From positions 124,001-188,000 of the forward strand of contig JAWWPG010000046.1 of NCBI GenBank assembly GCA_033850885.1: a DNA stretch of 64,000 bases, given 5' to 3'. The notes under the pieces were generated by a model, which was not told the origin of the DNA, ran no database searches, and worked only from the letters and a program-made list of their open reading frames with translations. Source of the stretch: JAWWPG01 sp033850885 (GTDB lineage: Bacteria > Actinomycetota > Actinomycetes > Propionibacteriales > Nocardioidaceae). Both the position numbers and the translations under genes were made by a program. Positions 43,960 to 51,628 of this stretch are shown piece after piece (position 1 is the first letter of the stretch; each line of letters starts with the position of its first letter).

Positions 43960-45216
43960 ATGCACACCAGACCGCTCAGCACAGTCGTTCTCGCACTGCT
44001 CGTCGTCCCGGCATCGATCGGCCTGGCTTCGGCCGGGCAGGCCGCCCAGCCCGTTGCCGCACCATCCACGACCGGCATCATCTACACCGGCGACGCCTAC
44101 GGCACACACGCCTCCGTGGGCCACACCGTGGTCGCAGGGAAGAGCTCGCTCGTCGCGCTCTGCACGATGAACGCCGGCATTGGCGAGGGCAGCGGAGTCG
44201 CCTCCGTGAACGTCCCGAACATCATCAGCTCGGGTACCGTCAGTACGACCGTCGGCTCTGACCTGACCGGCATGACGGCGACGTCGACCTCCACTGCTCG
44301 GGTCCAGCACGCGAATGTGCTGTCCGGGCTGATCAGCGCGAGGGTGGTCAAGGCAGCCAGCGCCACCAGTCACGACGCGAGCGGCTTCCGGGTGAGCGCC
44401 ACGGGCTCCACCTTCGCCGGCCTCGTCGTCGACGGGAACGCGATCAGCGGAGTACCAATGCCGAACACGACGATCAGGCTGCCGGGAGTCGGGCGGGTCG
44501 TCCTGAACGAGCAGGCGACGGACATCGGTCGCAACAACGCGTCGTTCACCGTCAACATGATCCACGTGTTCGTCACGCACGCCATCGCCGGCGTCGCCAA
44601 GGGCACCCAGATCGTGGTATCGCACGCCACCAGTGGCCTGGCCATCAACAAGGTTGGCACGCTGGACGGCAACGCCTACGGAACAGCGGCCGTCGCGGCA
44701 CACACCGTCGTATCCGGCGAGACCGCACGTGTCCTGATGGGATGTGGCGGAACCGGCGGCGACCTGAACACGAACTCGGTGACCAGCGTCAAGGTGCCCA
44801 AGGTGCTCTCCACCGGGACGGTGACCGACACGGCCCAGGGCAGCATCAGCGGCACCAAGGCGACAAGCGAGACGACCTCGACGGTACAAGGGGTCAAGGC
44901 GCTCGGCGGCCTTGTCACGGCTGACGTCATCAAGGCTGACGCGCACGCCACCAAAGCCTCGGGAACGAGGGCCTTCGGGGACGCAGGTTCCGTCTTCACC
45001 AACCTTGTCGTCAATGGCAAGCAGATCTCTGGACACGTCGCGGCGAACACCAACGTCGTCATCGGCAACATCACGGTCTGGCTGCACCGGGTGCTCCACG
45101 GACCGACGAACATCGAGGTCAGGATGGTGGAGATCGTCGCCTCGGGACCCAACCCGTTCGGCCTGCACCGGGGCACTCACGTCCGGGTCGCGGTGGCCGA
45201 GGCGTCAGCCCACTGA
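43960..45216 (+). CDS. Secreted choice-of-anchor P family protein
   Basis: 418 residues from the ATG at 43960 (AAGAGG upstream). The longer GTG start at 43858 would add 34 residues that do not look like part of a signal. Signal peptide at about 1-32. Two homologous halves, each beginning with a DGNAYGT/GDAYGTHASVG motif, then a Thr/Ser/Val-rich beta segment and a GS.FTNLVVNGK / GSTFAGLVVDGN motif. This is the pattern of the choice-of-anchor P family, which is presumed to be cell-surface structural. One Cys per half (LCTMN; MGCGG). Function unknown. Confidence 0.8.
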   Translation: MHTRPLSTVVLALLVVPASIGLASAGQAAQPVAAPSTTGIIYTGDAYGTHASVGHTVVAGKSSLVALCTMNAGIGEGSGVASVNVPNIISSGTVSTTVGSDLTGMTATSTSTARVQHANVLSGLISARVVKAASATSHDASGFRVSATGSTFAGLVVDGNAISGVPMPNTTIRLPGVGRVVLNEQATDIGRNNASFTVNMIHVFVTHAIAGVAKGTQIVVSHATSGLAINKVGTLDGNAYGTAAVAAHTVVSGETARVLMGCGGTGGDLNTNSVTSVKVPKVLSTGTVTDTAQGSISGTKATSETTSTVQGVKALGGLVTADVIKADAHATKASGTRAFGDAGSVFTNLVVNGKQISGHVAANTNVVIGNITVWLHRVLHGPTNIEVRMVEIVASGPNPFGLHRGTHVRVAVAEASAH

Positions 45217-45249
45217 GCGGGGCCGCCCACGCGTCGCTGGCGCGGCCGA

Positions 45250-46107
45250 CTAGCGGTCCGGATGGGTGCCGATCACGACTGTCGCGTCCAGCTCGTCGGA
45301 GCTCGCCACCCGCGGAACCATCCCGTGGCGAACGATGGCGTCGACGGCCTGCGGCGCCTGAGCCTCGCTCGTCTCGACAAGCAGGTGCCCGCCGGGGGTA
45401 AGCCAGCGCCTCGCCTCGGTAGCCAGCCGCCGCATCACATCAAGTCCGTCCTCGCCGCCGTCGAGGGCCGCCCGAGGCTCGTGGACCCGGGCCTCCGCAG
45501 GCATCATGGCGAGCGCGTCGGTGGGCACGTAGGGGGCGTTGGCGACCAGCAGGTCCACCCGACCGCGCAGGTCGGGGGGAAGCGGTTGGAAGAGATCGCC
45601 CAGGTAGACCCGTGCTCCTGTCGGCGCCAGGTTGGTGCGGGCACAGCGCACCGCGACGGCGTCGATGTCGACGGCGTACAGCTCGATCCGGTTGAGCGCC
45701 GCCGCCAGCGCCATGCCGACCGCTCCCGACCCACAACACAGGTCAACCACGACGGGTTCTGGTACGGCGATCCCGACCGCCTCACGAACGAGCAGCTCGG
45801 TTCGCCGCCGAGGCACGAAAACCCCCGGTTCCACGGCCACCCGCAGGCCGCAGAACTCCGCCCAGCCGACGACCTGCTCGAGAGGCAGACCGGAGGCTCG
45901 CCGCTCCACCATGGCGGCGAGGTCGTCCTTCGTCTGCGCCGTGGAGATGAGCAGCCGGGCTTCGTCGTCCGCGAAGACACATCCCGCGGCCCGGAGCAGG
46001 CGCACGATCTCGGATCGCGTGGGACCCGAAGGGAAGTCGGACATGGGAGGCGCCAACGCTAGCTTGTCCGAGTTACCGCCTGGGCTGCCGGCGGCCGCTC
46101 CCTTCAT
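45250..46107 (-). CDS. PrmC-like protein N5-glutamine methyltransferase
   Basis: 285 residues. N-terminal helical domain (about 25-90) and a SAM-dependent methyltransferase fold with the binding loop VVDLCCGSGAVGMALAAAL and VDIDAVAVRCARTN. The catalytic tetrad is NAPY (LLVANAPYVP) where PrmC release-factor methyltransferases have NPPY, so substrate may differ. The ATG at 46107 overlaps the preceding Tad gene stop (ATGA); the ATG at 46044 would start closer to the fold. It follows the Tad genes but probably serves another purpose. Confidence 0.85.
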   Translation of the reverse strand: MKGAAAGSPGGNSDKLALAPPMSDFPSGPTRSEIVRLLRAAGCVFADDEARLLISTAQTKDDLAAMVERRASGLPLEQVVGWAEFCGLRVAVEPGVFVPRRRTELLVREAVGIAVPEPVVVDLCCGSGAVGMALAAALNRIELYAVDIDAVAVRCARTNLAPTGARVYLGDLFQPLPPDLRGRVDLLVANAPYVPTDALAMMPAEARVHEPRAALDGGEDGLDVMRRLATEARRWLTPGGHLLVETSEAQAPQAVDAIVRHGMVPRVASSDELDATVVIGTHPDR

Positions 46108-46565
46108 TGGTAGATCGGAAGCTCCGCGGCTGACGAGGCGTGCACCAGGGTGGTCTGCCGTACCCCAGGGACGGGGATGGGCAGCCGGTACGGCATCGTC
46201 AGGGCAACCACGACGCGGTGACCGACCACGTAGACCCGTGACGTGAGACCCGGATAGTCGGCGTAGGCGCCGGTTGTCGCCAGGTAGGAGCGCACCGCCT
46301 TGGCCGCCGCCGGCTGGTTGATCGGCACATAGCCCGCGTCGCCACTGTGGTAGATCGAGCCGGCCGCGGCCGCCTGGGTCGCCGCCAGGGATGCCCCGTC
46401 GGCGAGGGAGATCGCGTTCTCACGGCGCAGGTATGCCGCCGACAGGTCGGTGATCGCGATGACCGTGAGGAGCAGGCACAGCATGAACATGACAAGCATC
46501 GCGGTGATCTGCCCTGCCTGGCCGCTGGATCGTCGGGCATCGCTGCGGGCGGCAGCGGACGTCAC
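46104..46565 (-). CDS. TadE/TadG-like pilus protein, Rv3654c type
   Basis: 153 residues. After the basic start DARRSSGQAGQITAMLVMFM, a single N-terminal helix (about 20-42) with the type-IV-like pseudopilin layout, then ENAISLADGASLAATQAA, common to TadG-related minor components. It is the last gene of the Tad/Flp block, coupled by a 4-bp overlap to the preceding gene. Location: membrane-anchored, extracytoplasmic C-terminus. Confidence 0.82.
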   Translation of the reverse strand: MTSAAARSDARRSSGQAGQITAMLVMFMLCLLLTVIAITDLSAAYLRRENAISLADGASLAATQAAAAGSIYHSGDAGYVPINQPAAAKAVRSYLATTGAYADYPGLTSRVYVVGHRVVVALTMPYRLPIPVPGVRQTTLVHASSAAELPIYQ

Positions 46566-47038
46566 CGCGAGCCTTCCCGATATGTTCCGAAGGGCTCCAC
46601 ATGATGTGCCGAGACCGCGATCGTCGCGGGGTTGTGACCCAACAGCTCCGGGACGGCCGGAAGCGGCGCCTGGTAGCTGATCCGAACCTCCACGGTCGAC
46701 CCTGGCTGGAGGCAGGCGGCCTGGTTCGGGTGGCAGACGATGGTCAGATCCGATGCAGGCAAGGTGATTCCCTGGTCACGCATGGCCAGCCGGGCAGCCG
46801 CATAGGCACGTTGGCGGCCTGTGGCTGGGTTGGGGGACAACACGTAGGCCCGGCCCGCAGCACGGGCGGCCTCCGTGACGCCGTACGCCGACCGCTGAAC
46901 GGTCACCAAGGTGATGAGGATGTAGACCAGCGGGATCAGCAGGATCAGCGACAACCACACCAGCTCCACGAGCGCCGAGCCGTCCTGTGCTCCGCGTTGG
47001 ACACGAATCGGGAGTCCGGCGGTCGGGGCCCTCGTCAC
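46562..47038 (-). CDS. TadE-like minor pilin
   Basis: 158 residues. GSALVELVWLSLILLIPLVY is the TadE-type N-terminal helix with the conserved Glu at the +5-like position; then VTEAARAAGRAYVLSPN. Two Cys (VCHPNQAACLQ) may form a disulfide. Coupled to neighbours on both sides by 4-bp overlaps. Confidence 0.85.
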   Translation of the reverse strand: MTRAPTAGLPIRVQRGAQDGSALVELVWLSLILLIPLVYILITLVTVQRSAYGVTEAARAAGRAYVLSPNPATGRQRAYAAARLAMRDQGITLPASDLTIVCHPNQAACLQPGSTVEVRISYQAPLPAVPELLGHNPATIAVSAHHVEPFGTYREGSR

Positions 47039-47481
47039 GGCAGCACCTCGGTGATCGCGTGACCGGCCACCGACACCCGCAGGGTCGGTCCCCAGAACAC
47101 CAGCACCGGCACCCGAGCAGCCACCTCCACCTCGACGCCCCGTTGCCCGTGCACCGATGTCGCCCTGGCGGTGACCCGGTCACGAAAGTCGGCGCCGAAC
47201 GTGTCCACGATGATCGCCCTGGTCCGCGCCGCTCCTTGCGATGGCGAGTGCTGGTACGACGCGCCGTAGCCGGCGCCTTCCGATGCGGCCGCGGTCAATG
47301 TCGACTTCACGTGCCAGATCAGCGCCAGCTGCAGGATCGCGAAGAACAACGGAACCAGGACGACCGAGACCAGGACGAAGTCGGCGATCGCCGAGCCCTG
47401 CTGCGAGCACCGCCCGGAAGACCGCTGCGACGGGTGCCCCGCAGCCCGTCGACGAGACCTGCACCCGCCGAGCCTTCTCAC
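47035..47481 (-). CDS. TadE-like minor pilin
   Basis: 148 residues from a GTG at 47481 overlapping the upstream stop. After a 30-residue basic leader, QGSAIADFVLVSVVLVPLFF is the TadE helix, followed by VKSTLTAAASEGAGYGAS. Asp replaces the usual Glu of the pseudopilin motif. It presumably helps assemble or cap the Flp pilus. Confidence 0.85.
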   Translation of the reverse strand: MRRLGGCRSRRRAAGHPSQRSSGRCSQQGSAIADFVLVSVVLVPLFFAILQLALIWHVKSTLTAAASEGAGYGASYQHSPSQGAARTRAIIVDTFGADFRDRVTARATSVHGQRGVEVEVAARVPVLVFWGPTLRVSVAGHAITEVLP

Positions 47482-47651
47482 ATGTACTGGTTGAGCGCGT
47501 CATTCAGGAACGACGTCACCCGCGCCTGGAAGATCAGCAAGATCGAGCTCGCGATGATGATCGTCATCACCGTGATCATCACCCAGCCAGGCACGTCACC
47601 ACGCTGGTTCCGCCCCACCAACCGCCCCGTGCAACCCTTCGTCAGCCTCAT
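47478..47651 (-). CDS. Small Flp-like/DUF4244 pilin candidate
   Basis: 57 residues, ATG at 47651 and stop at 47478. Basic start with GRNQRGDVPGWVMITVMTII, one hydrophobic helix (about 22-42), then FQARVTSFLNDALNQYM. Size, helix and position between tadC and tadE match the Flp-like DUF4244 proteins (Rv3656c in mycobacteria). It is a candidate major pilin of this locus. Overlaps the TadE gene start by 4 bp. Confidence 0.78.
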   Translation of the reverse strand: MRLTKGCTGRLVGRNQRGDVPGWVMITVMTIIIASSILLIFQARVTSFLNDALNQYM

Positions 47652-47675
47652 GCTGCTCCTCTCCGTCGGCCGGCG

Positions 47676-48617
47676 CTACGGCGCCAGCAGGTTGAGCCCG
47701 ACCACTCCCGGATAGAACGCGAAGAGCAGCGTCACGGGAAGAATCAGGAAGACGACCGGCACCATCATCACGACCTCCTTGCGCGCTCCGGTCTCGATGA
47801 GCGCGCGTTTGGCGGCCTCTCGGACGTCTGCGGCCTGCGCGGCCACCACGTCCACCAGCGGGGTACCTCGGGTCATCGCCACCGAGAGCCCGTCGGCGAA
47901 ACGCGCAACAACGGAAAGGCCGGTACGTCGTGCCAGCCCGTCGAGCGCGGCGACCATCGGCAGGCCGGTCCGCGACTCCGCCAGGACGCGGGCCAGCTCG
48001 TCGACAAGTGCGCCTCGACAGCTCGACACCACCCTGTCCAGCGCCGCAACGGGACCCTCTCCCGCAGCGACCGCCAGCGCCAGCATGTCCGCAATCGCCG
48101 GGAACTCCGCCAGCATCCGACGCTCGCGACTTGTCACCTTCCTGGTCAGCCAGGAGTCGCGAAGGATCATCGCCAGGCCAGCTGTGCCCAGGCACAGGAG
48201 CAGCCACGGGACCGCCCGTCCGGGCTGACGGGCCGGCCCGATGACCCCGAAAGCCAGCACGGCGCCAAAGCCGGCGAGCGCCCACTCCACCTGGGACACC
48301 CGGAACTGCTCAACGGTCAGCGCCGACCCGGCTCGCTCGAGCCGTCGTTGCACCGAGGCGCGGCCACCGAGGATGCGTTGCAGGCGGTCGGCGCCGCTCT
48401 CGAGAAACGGCCCGGTGATCGCCGTGAACGCCGACAGGGCGCTGTCACTCGGCGGGCGCGGCGTCCACAGCGGTGTCCGGGTCGCGACGTCGCGGATGTA
48501 CGGCGCGATCCGGCTCTCGAGGGTGGGACGCCGGGTGGCGAGCAGCCTGCTGCCCACCAGCAGCAGCCCGACAGCCCACAGACCGCCGAGCACCGCCCCC
48601 CAGGAAATTCCCGTCAT
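47676..48617 (-). CDS. tadC: Type II secretion F/TadC-like pilus platform protein
   Basis: 313 residues with membrane helices near 1-20, 110-150 and at the C-terminus, flanking a cytoplasmic T2SS-F domain (MLAEFPAIADMLALAVAAGE and GTPLVDVVAAQAADVREAAK). Forms the inner membrane platform with TadB. Coupled to tadB by a 4-bp overlap (ATGA). Confidence 0.88.
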   Translation of the reverse strand: MTGISWGAVLGGLWAVGLLLVGSRLLATRRPTLESRIAPYIRDVATRTPLWTPRPPSDSALSAFTAITGPFLESGADRLQRILGGRASVQRRLERAGSALTVEQFRVSQVEWALAGFGAVLAFGVIGPARQPGRAVPWLLLCLGTAGLAMILRDSWLTRKVTSRERRMLAEFPAIADMLALAVAAGEGPVAALDRVVSSCRGALVDELARVLAESRTGLPMVAALDGLARRTGLSVVARFADGLSVAMTRGTPLVDVVAAQAADVREAAKRALIETGARKEVVMMVPVVFLILPVTLLFAFYPGVVGLNLLAP

Positions 48618-49474
48618 TGGAGGACCCGCTCCTCCTCGGGCAGCCTGCCCAGCGACACCATCAACCGGTACGCAATGGCGCAGGCGGCGGCCCCGAAGAC
48701 GAGAACGACGGCGCCAGCCGTCGACCGGTAGCGCCCGATCACCTCAGGCTGGAATGAGAGCACGAGCAACACGACCCACGGCGAGGCCGCGGCCAGGCGG
48801 GCTCCGTTGACCACCCAGGCCTGTCTCGCCTCGAGCTCGGAACGGGTCCGGGCGTCGTCTCTGAGGAAGCCCGACAGGGTTCGGAGCACCCGGCCGAGAT
48901 CACCGCCGCCCACGTCGCGGGCGATCCGCAGCGCCTCCACGACCCGGTCCCCCACCGGGTCCGAAAGCCGCTCCTTGAGCAGGTCCAGGCAGACCCCGAA
49001 CCTCCCCGAGACCAGATAGTCGCGCCCGAATGACGTGAACGCGGCACGCAACGGAACCGGACCGCGCTCTCCCAGCTGGCTCAGCGCCTCCGGCAAGGAC
49101 AGACCCGCTCTGACCGCCGAAGCGAGGTTGTCGACGGCTTCCGGCCACACGTCCGCGAGCTCGCGCCGCCGCCGCGAGGCTCTGCCTCGCACGACGGCGA
49201 CGGGCGCGTAGCCGGCGATGAGACCGAACACAAAGGCGATCGGGGGTGTCCGCGACACCAGGAGCATGAGCACGGCCGCGGTCAGGCCGGACAGCAGGCA
49301 GAGCGACACCAACCCGACCGGGGTCACGTTGTCGATGCCCGCTCGCCTGAGCAACGCATCAGTGCTCCGGACCGCCCGTGAGGGTCCGGGTGCCGCGGAC
49401 GGGCGGGGTGCCGTGATGAACTGCCAGACCAGGAGGAGCCCAGTTCCGAAGAAGAGCCCGAGAACCACTCCCAC
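48614..49474 (-). CDS. tadB: Type II secretion F/TadB-like pilus platform protein
   Basis: 286 residues from a GTG at 49474. Membrane helices at about 3-20, 55-95 and 225-275 around the T2SS-F domain (WPEAVDNLASAVRAGLSLPE, RDVGGGDLGRVLRTLSGFLR). It begins 1 bp after the stop of the truncated ATPase gene, so it was the next gene of the original tadABC operon and has probably lost that promoter. Confidence 0.88.
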   Translation of the reverse strand: MGVVLGLFFGTGLLLVWQFITAPRPSAAPGPSRAVRSTDALLRRAGIDNVTPVGLVSLCLLSGLTAAVLMLLVSRTPPIAFVFGLIAGYAPVAVVRGRASRRRRELADVWPEAVDNLASAVRAGLSLPEALSQLGERGPVPLRAAFTSFGRDYLVSGRFGVCLDLLKERLSDPVGDRVVEALRIARDVGGGDLGRVLRTLSGFLRDDARTRSELEARQAWVVNGARLAAASPWVVLLVLSFQPEVIGRYRSTAGAVVLVFGAAACAIAYRLMVSLGRLPEEERVLQ

Positions 49475-49475
49475 G

Positions 49476-49955
49476 TCAGCGCCCCGAGGCCGTTCGCTGC
49501 GTCGTCACCAGGCCCGCGTCGCCATACCCGTCACCAACCCCTTGGTCGAGCACGGCATGGATGTCGATCCCGTGCGCTCCGAAGGTCTCCAACCGCGGAG
49601 GCATTCCGTGCGCTCGAACGAGACGGCCGTGGTTGCTCGAGAAGATCGGCTCCGCCTCGATGACATCCGCCTCGACGCGGCCGGGTACGGCGACGATCTC
49701 GCGCACCCGCCGCTTGCCCGCCACGTCGATGCCGAGCTGGACCACGATGTCGATGCTCGCCGCGACCGTCGGTACGACGAACCTGGCAGAGATGTTCTCA
49801 CCGGCCAGCAACGGCAGCGTGCACAGCTTCACCAGCGCCTCCCGCGCAGAGTTCGCGTGCACCGTCGCCATCCCCGGCAGCCCACTGTTGAGCGCCAACA
49901 GCAGGTCGAGACACTCTTCAGCCCGCACCTCACCCACGACGATGCGCGAGGGGGG
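49476..49955 (-). pseudogene. tadA: 3' remnant of tadA/cpaF pilus ATPase gene, truncated at island junction
   Basis: The frame carries the C-terminal part of a CpaF/TadA secretion ATPase: RIVVGEVRAEECLDLLLALN, then ATVHANSAREALVKLCTLPL and the usual tail, about 157 codons. In intact proteins of about 400 residues RIVVGEVR is preceded by the Walker A region and LRMRP. Here a TAA stop lies in frame two codons before the last native codons (CCC TCG CGC ATC), and nothing like CpaF follows upstream. So the N-terminal ~60%, with the nucleotide-binding P-loop, is lost. The break coincides with a 15-bp duplication and with the change in composition. The Tad pilus is presumably dead unless another ATPase serves it. 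Confidence 0.85.
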
Positions 49956-49999
49956 TTAAGTGATAGCCCGCTTGAAACGTCCACCGATGCGCGAGGGGG
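49940..49999. repeat. 15-bp direct duplication flanking a 30-bp insert at the tadA break
   Basis: CGATGCGCGAGGGGG occurs at 49940-49954 and again at 49985-49999, separated by 30 unrelated bases. The first copy is the native tadA sequence (codons for P-S-R-I on the minus strand). The duplicated copy lies on the island side. This could be an attachment-site core or target-site duplication. Confidence 0.7.
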
Positions 50000-50462
50000 A
50001 ACGTGCCGCAGCTCCAGGACATGTTGACCTGCATGAGGGCTCACGTCGCGCGCACGCGACACTCACGCCCCAGCTCGACAGGTACGAACTCCGCCACCCC
50101 CGGGGTGCGGGTTCCCGACGTATCGGACCATCCGCTTCGCCCGGGCCGACCACGGCAAGGGCAGGACGTTACGCAGGGCAGTCCACTGCGCAGCCAGGTC
50201 TTGATGTACCGAGCCGCCCAACACCTGATTCTCCACCCACTGGGTATGTCGCTAACCGCTCGAGCGTCCGATCGGCGTCCAACTAGTCGTTCTGGCTGGG
50301 CTCGACCTCCCGGTGGACCGCGCCGCTGCGAACGGGATCGCCCCGAAGCTGGCGGTGATGCTGAATGCCCCCGCCACGAGTGCGGTGTCGACCTACCTCT
50401 CCAGAAACGATAAAGTGCTGCCCGTCCGGCTCGCGCAGCCCGAACGTTAAAGTGGGGAGAAG
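49956..50462. other. Junction stretch with two short coding-like fragments
   Basis: No complete gene is seen in these ~500 bases. A minus-strand frame at 50063-50251 (62 codons, containing QVLGGSVHQDLAAQWTALRN) and a plus-strand frame at 50256-50450 (64 codons, containing GLDLPVDRAAANGIAPKLAV) both show strongly GC-biased third positions, but neither has a convincing start. They look like remnants of two disrupted genes brought in or broken during island insertion. Neither is identified. Confidence 0.45.
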
Positions 50463-51278
50463 TTGAATCTGAATCCTGTCGAGATACTCGCACTAATAGT
50501 TATCAGCCTGATTGTCGTTCTTGTCGCTTTAGCGGCGTTCAACCATTTTCGCCTCATGCGGCTCAGTCTGAGTACCATGGCTGGGCGCTACCAACTACAA
50601 GCGGAACTGCTTGACGCCATTAAAAGAGTGAGCGCTAATCGGCGAACCCCGGTCGATATTCGACCCTTTTGGCGGGGTAAAGGTATCAAGCCTTCCCAGA
50701 GAAACGCTGTGATCGATCCGCTTATCAGAAGTCACGAAGTTTACGTACCGGAAAAGACTTCTTCTGATTTGGCCGGGCTAGAATTCGTCACCGATCTCCT
50801 AAATTTCGCATTCTATCGCCCTCCGAGTCATCTTGTCTTGACAGACAGAACATGGGAATTAATGGTACAACAAGGCCTTGATGGACGGGGTATTGTAATA
50901 GAAAGGGTAGGAACCTTGAATTGGCAGTCACAGAGCACGAATGGGGGCGACATCATAAATTCTCCCCAGGCGGGAAGAGATGCCGATGTACAGGCAGATA
51001 ACTTCCATAAAAAGATTCCCCAGGGCATCTCCGTTGATCAGCTGACTGACTTGGTTGCAGCTCTTAGAGCCGACGCCCGCAATATGGAAGACCAAGACGA
51101 TCGAGCCAGGGTCCGTTCGCTGGCGGAGAAGCTTGAAGACGAGTCGGGGAGTGAGAATCCCGATCAAGACAAGGTCGAAGGCATGGTTGCGCGAGCCACT
51201 CGCTATGCCTCAGACACGGCGGGGTTAATGGTAGTTACGGGAAAACTTCTCGAGACCTGGCGGGACTTACATCTGTAA
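50463..51278 (+). CDS. Single-pass membrane protein of unknown function
   Basis: 271 residues from a TTG at 50463 (GGGGAGA just before). One N-terminal transmembrane helix (about 7-27, EILALIVISLIVVLVALAAF) and a cytoplasmic remainder. A Gly/Asp/Asn stretch (STNGGDIINSPQAGRDADVQ, about 159-178) resembles short glycine-aspartate repeats that separate domains in bacterial conflict proteins. The C-terminal third is acidic and helical. Base composition is clearly lower in GC than the chromosome to the left, which supports recent transfer. No family recognised; the setting suggests a defence-associated role. Confidence 0.7.
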   Translation: MNLNPVEILALIVISLIVVLVALAAFNHFRLMRLSLSTMAGRYQLQAELLDAIKRVSANRRTPVDIRPFWRGKGIKPSQRNAVIDPLIRSHEVYVPEKTSSDLAGLEFVTDLLNFAFYRPPSHLVLTDRTWELMVQQGLDGRGIVIERVGTLNWQSQSTNGGDIINSPQAGRDADVQADNFHKKIPQGISVDQLTDLVAALRADARNMEDQDDRARVRSLAEKLEDESGSENPDQDKVEGMVARATRYASDTAGLMVVTGKLLETWRDLHL

Positions 51279-51628
51279 TGCAATGCCAGATGCGTCAAAC
51301 TCAGGCTCAGTGCGATAATTTCAGCGCATATCTGTACAGTTGAAACATTAGTCCGGGCCCATGACCGTAATATGATAGCCAAAGGAGTTCTAGCTGCGCT
51401 CTGGATAACGTGCAACGGGCCCCGGCCCCGGATCTAGGAGATTGGTCGCGCCACTGGACCCACCCCTCTGCGGGGGATTGAACCGCAATCTCCGCAGAGG
51501 TCTTGCTTGCCACCGCCTTGGGAGTTTGAGCGTTCCCACCCCTGAACTGATATTGCTTAGGCTCAACACGTATGGGCGCGACTGGCACAATATCAAGCCC
51601 TCATTCTGCCGCGAGAGTATCGCCATCG
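51279..51628. other. Gene-free stretch with a strong hairpin
   Basis: No coding frame is convincing here. At 51465-51500 an imperfect inverted repeat (cctctgcggg...ccgcagagg, with matching gatt/aatc inside) can form a ~14-bp stem with a 7-base loop. It lies between two convergent genes and could end both transcripts. Confidence 0.5.

Noticed and set aside
47241..48731. A 496-codon plus-strand frame over the Tad genes
   Set aside because: Antisense to coupled tadC and TadE genes whose protein sequences are convincing.
49940..49999. A minimal CRISPR array (repeat-spacer-repeat) beside Cas1
   Set aside because: Only two 15-bp copies, one of them native tadA coding sequence; too short and too far from cas1 to call an array. 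Kept as a duplication finding.
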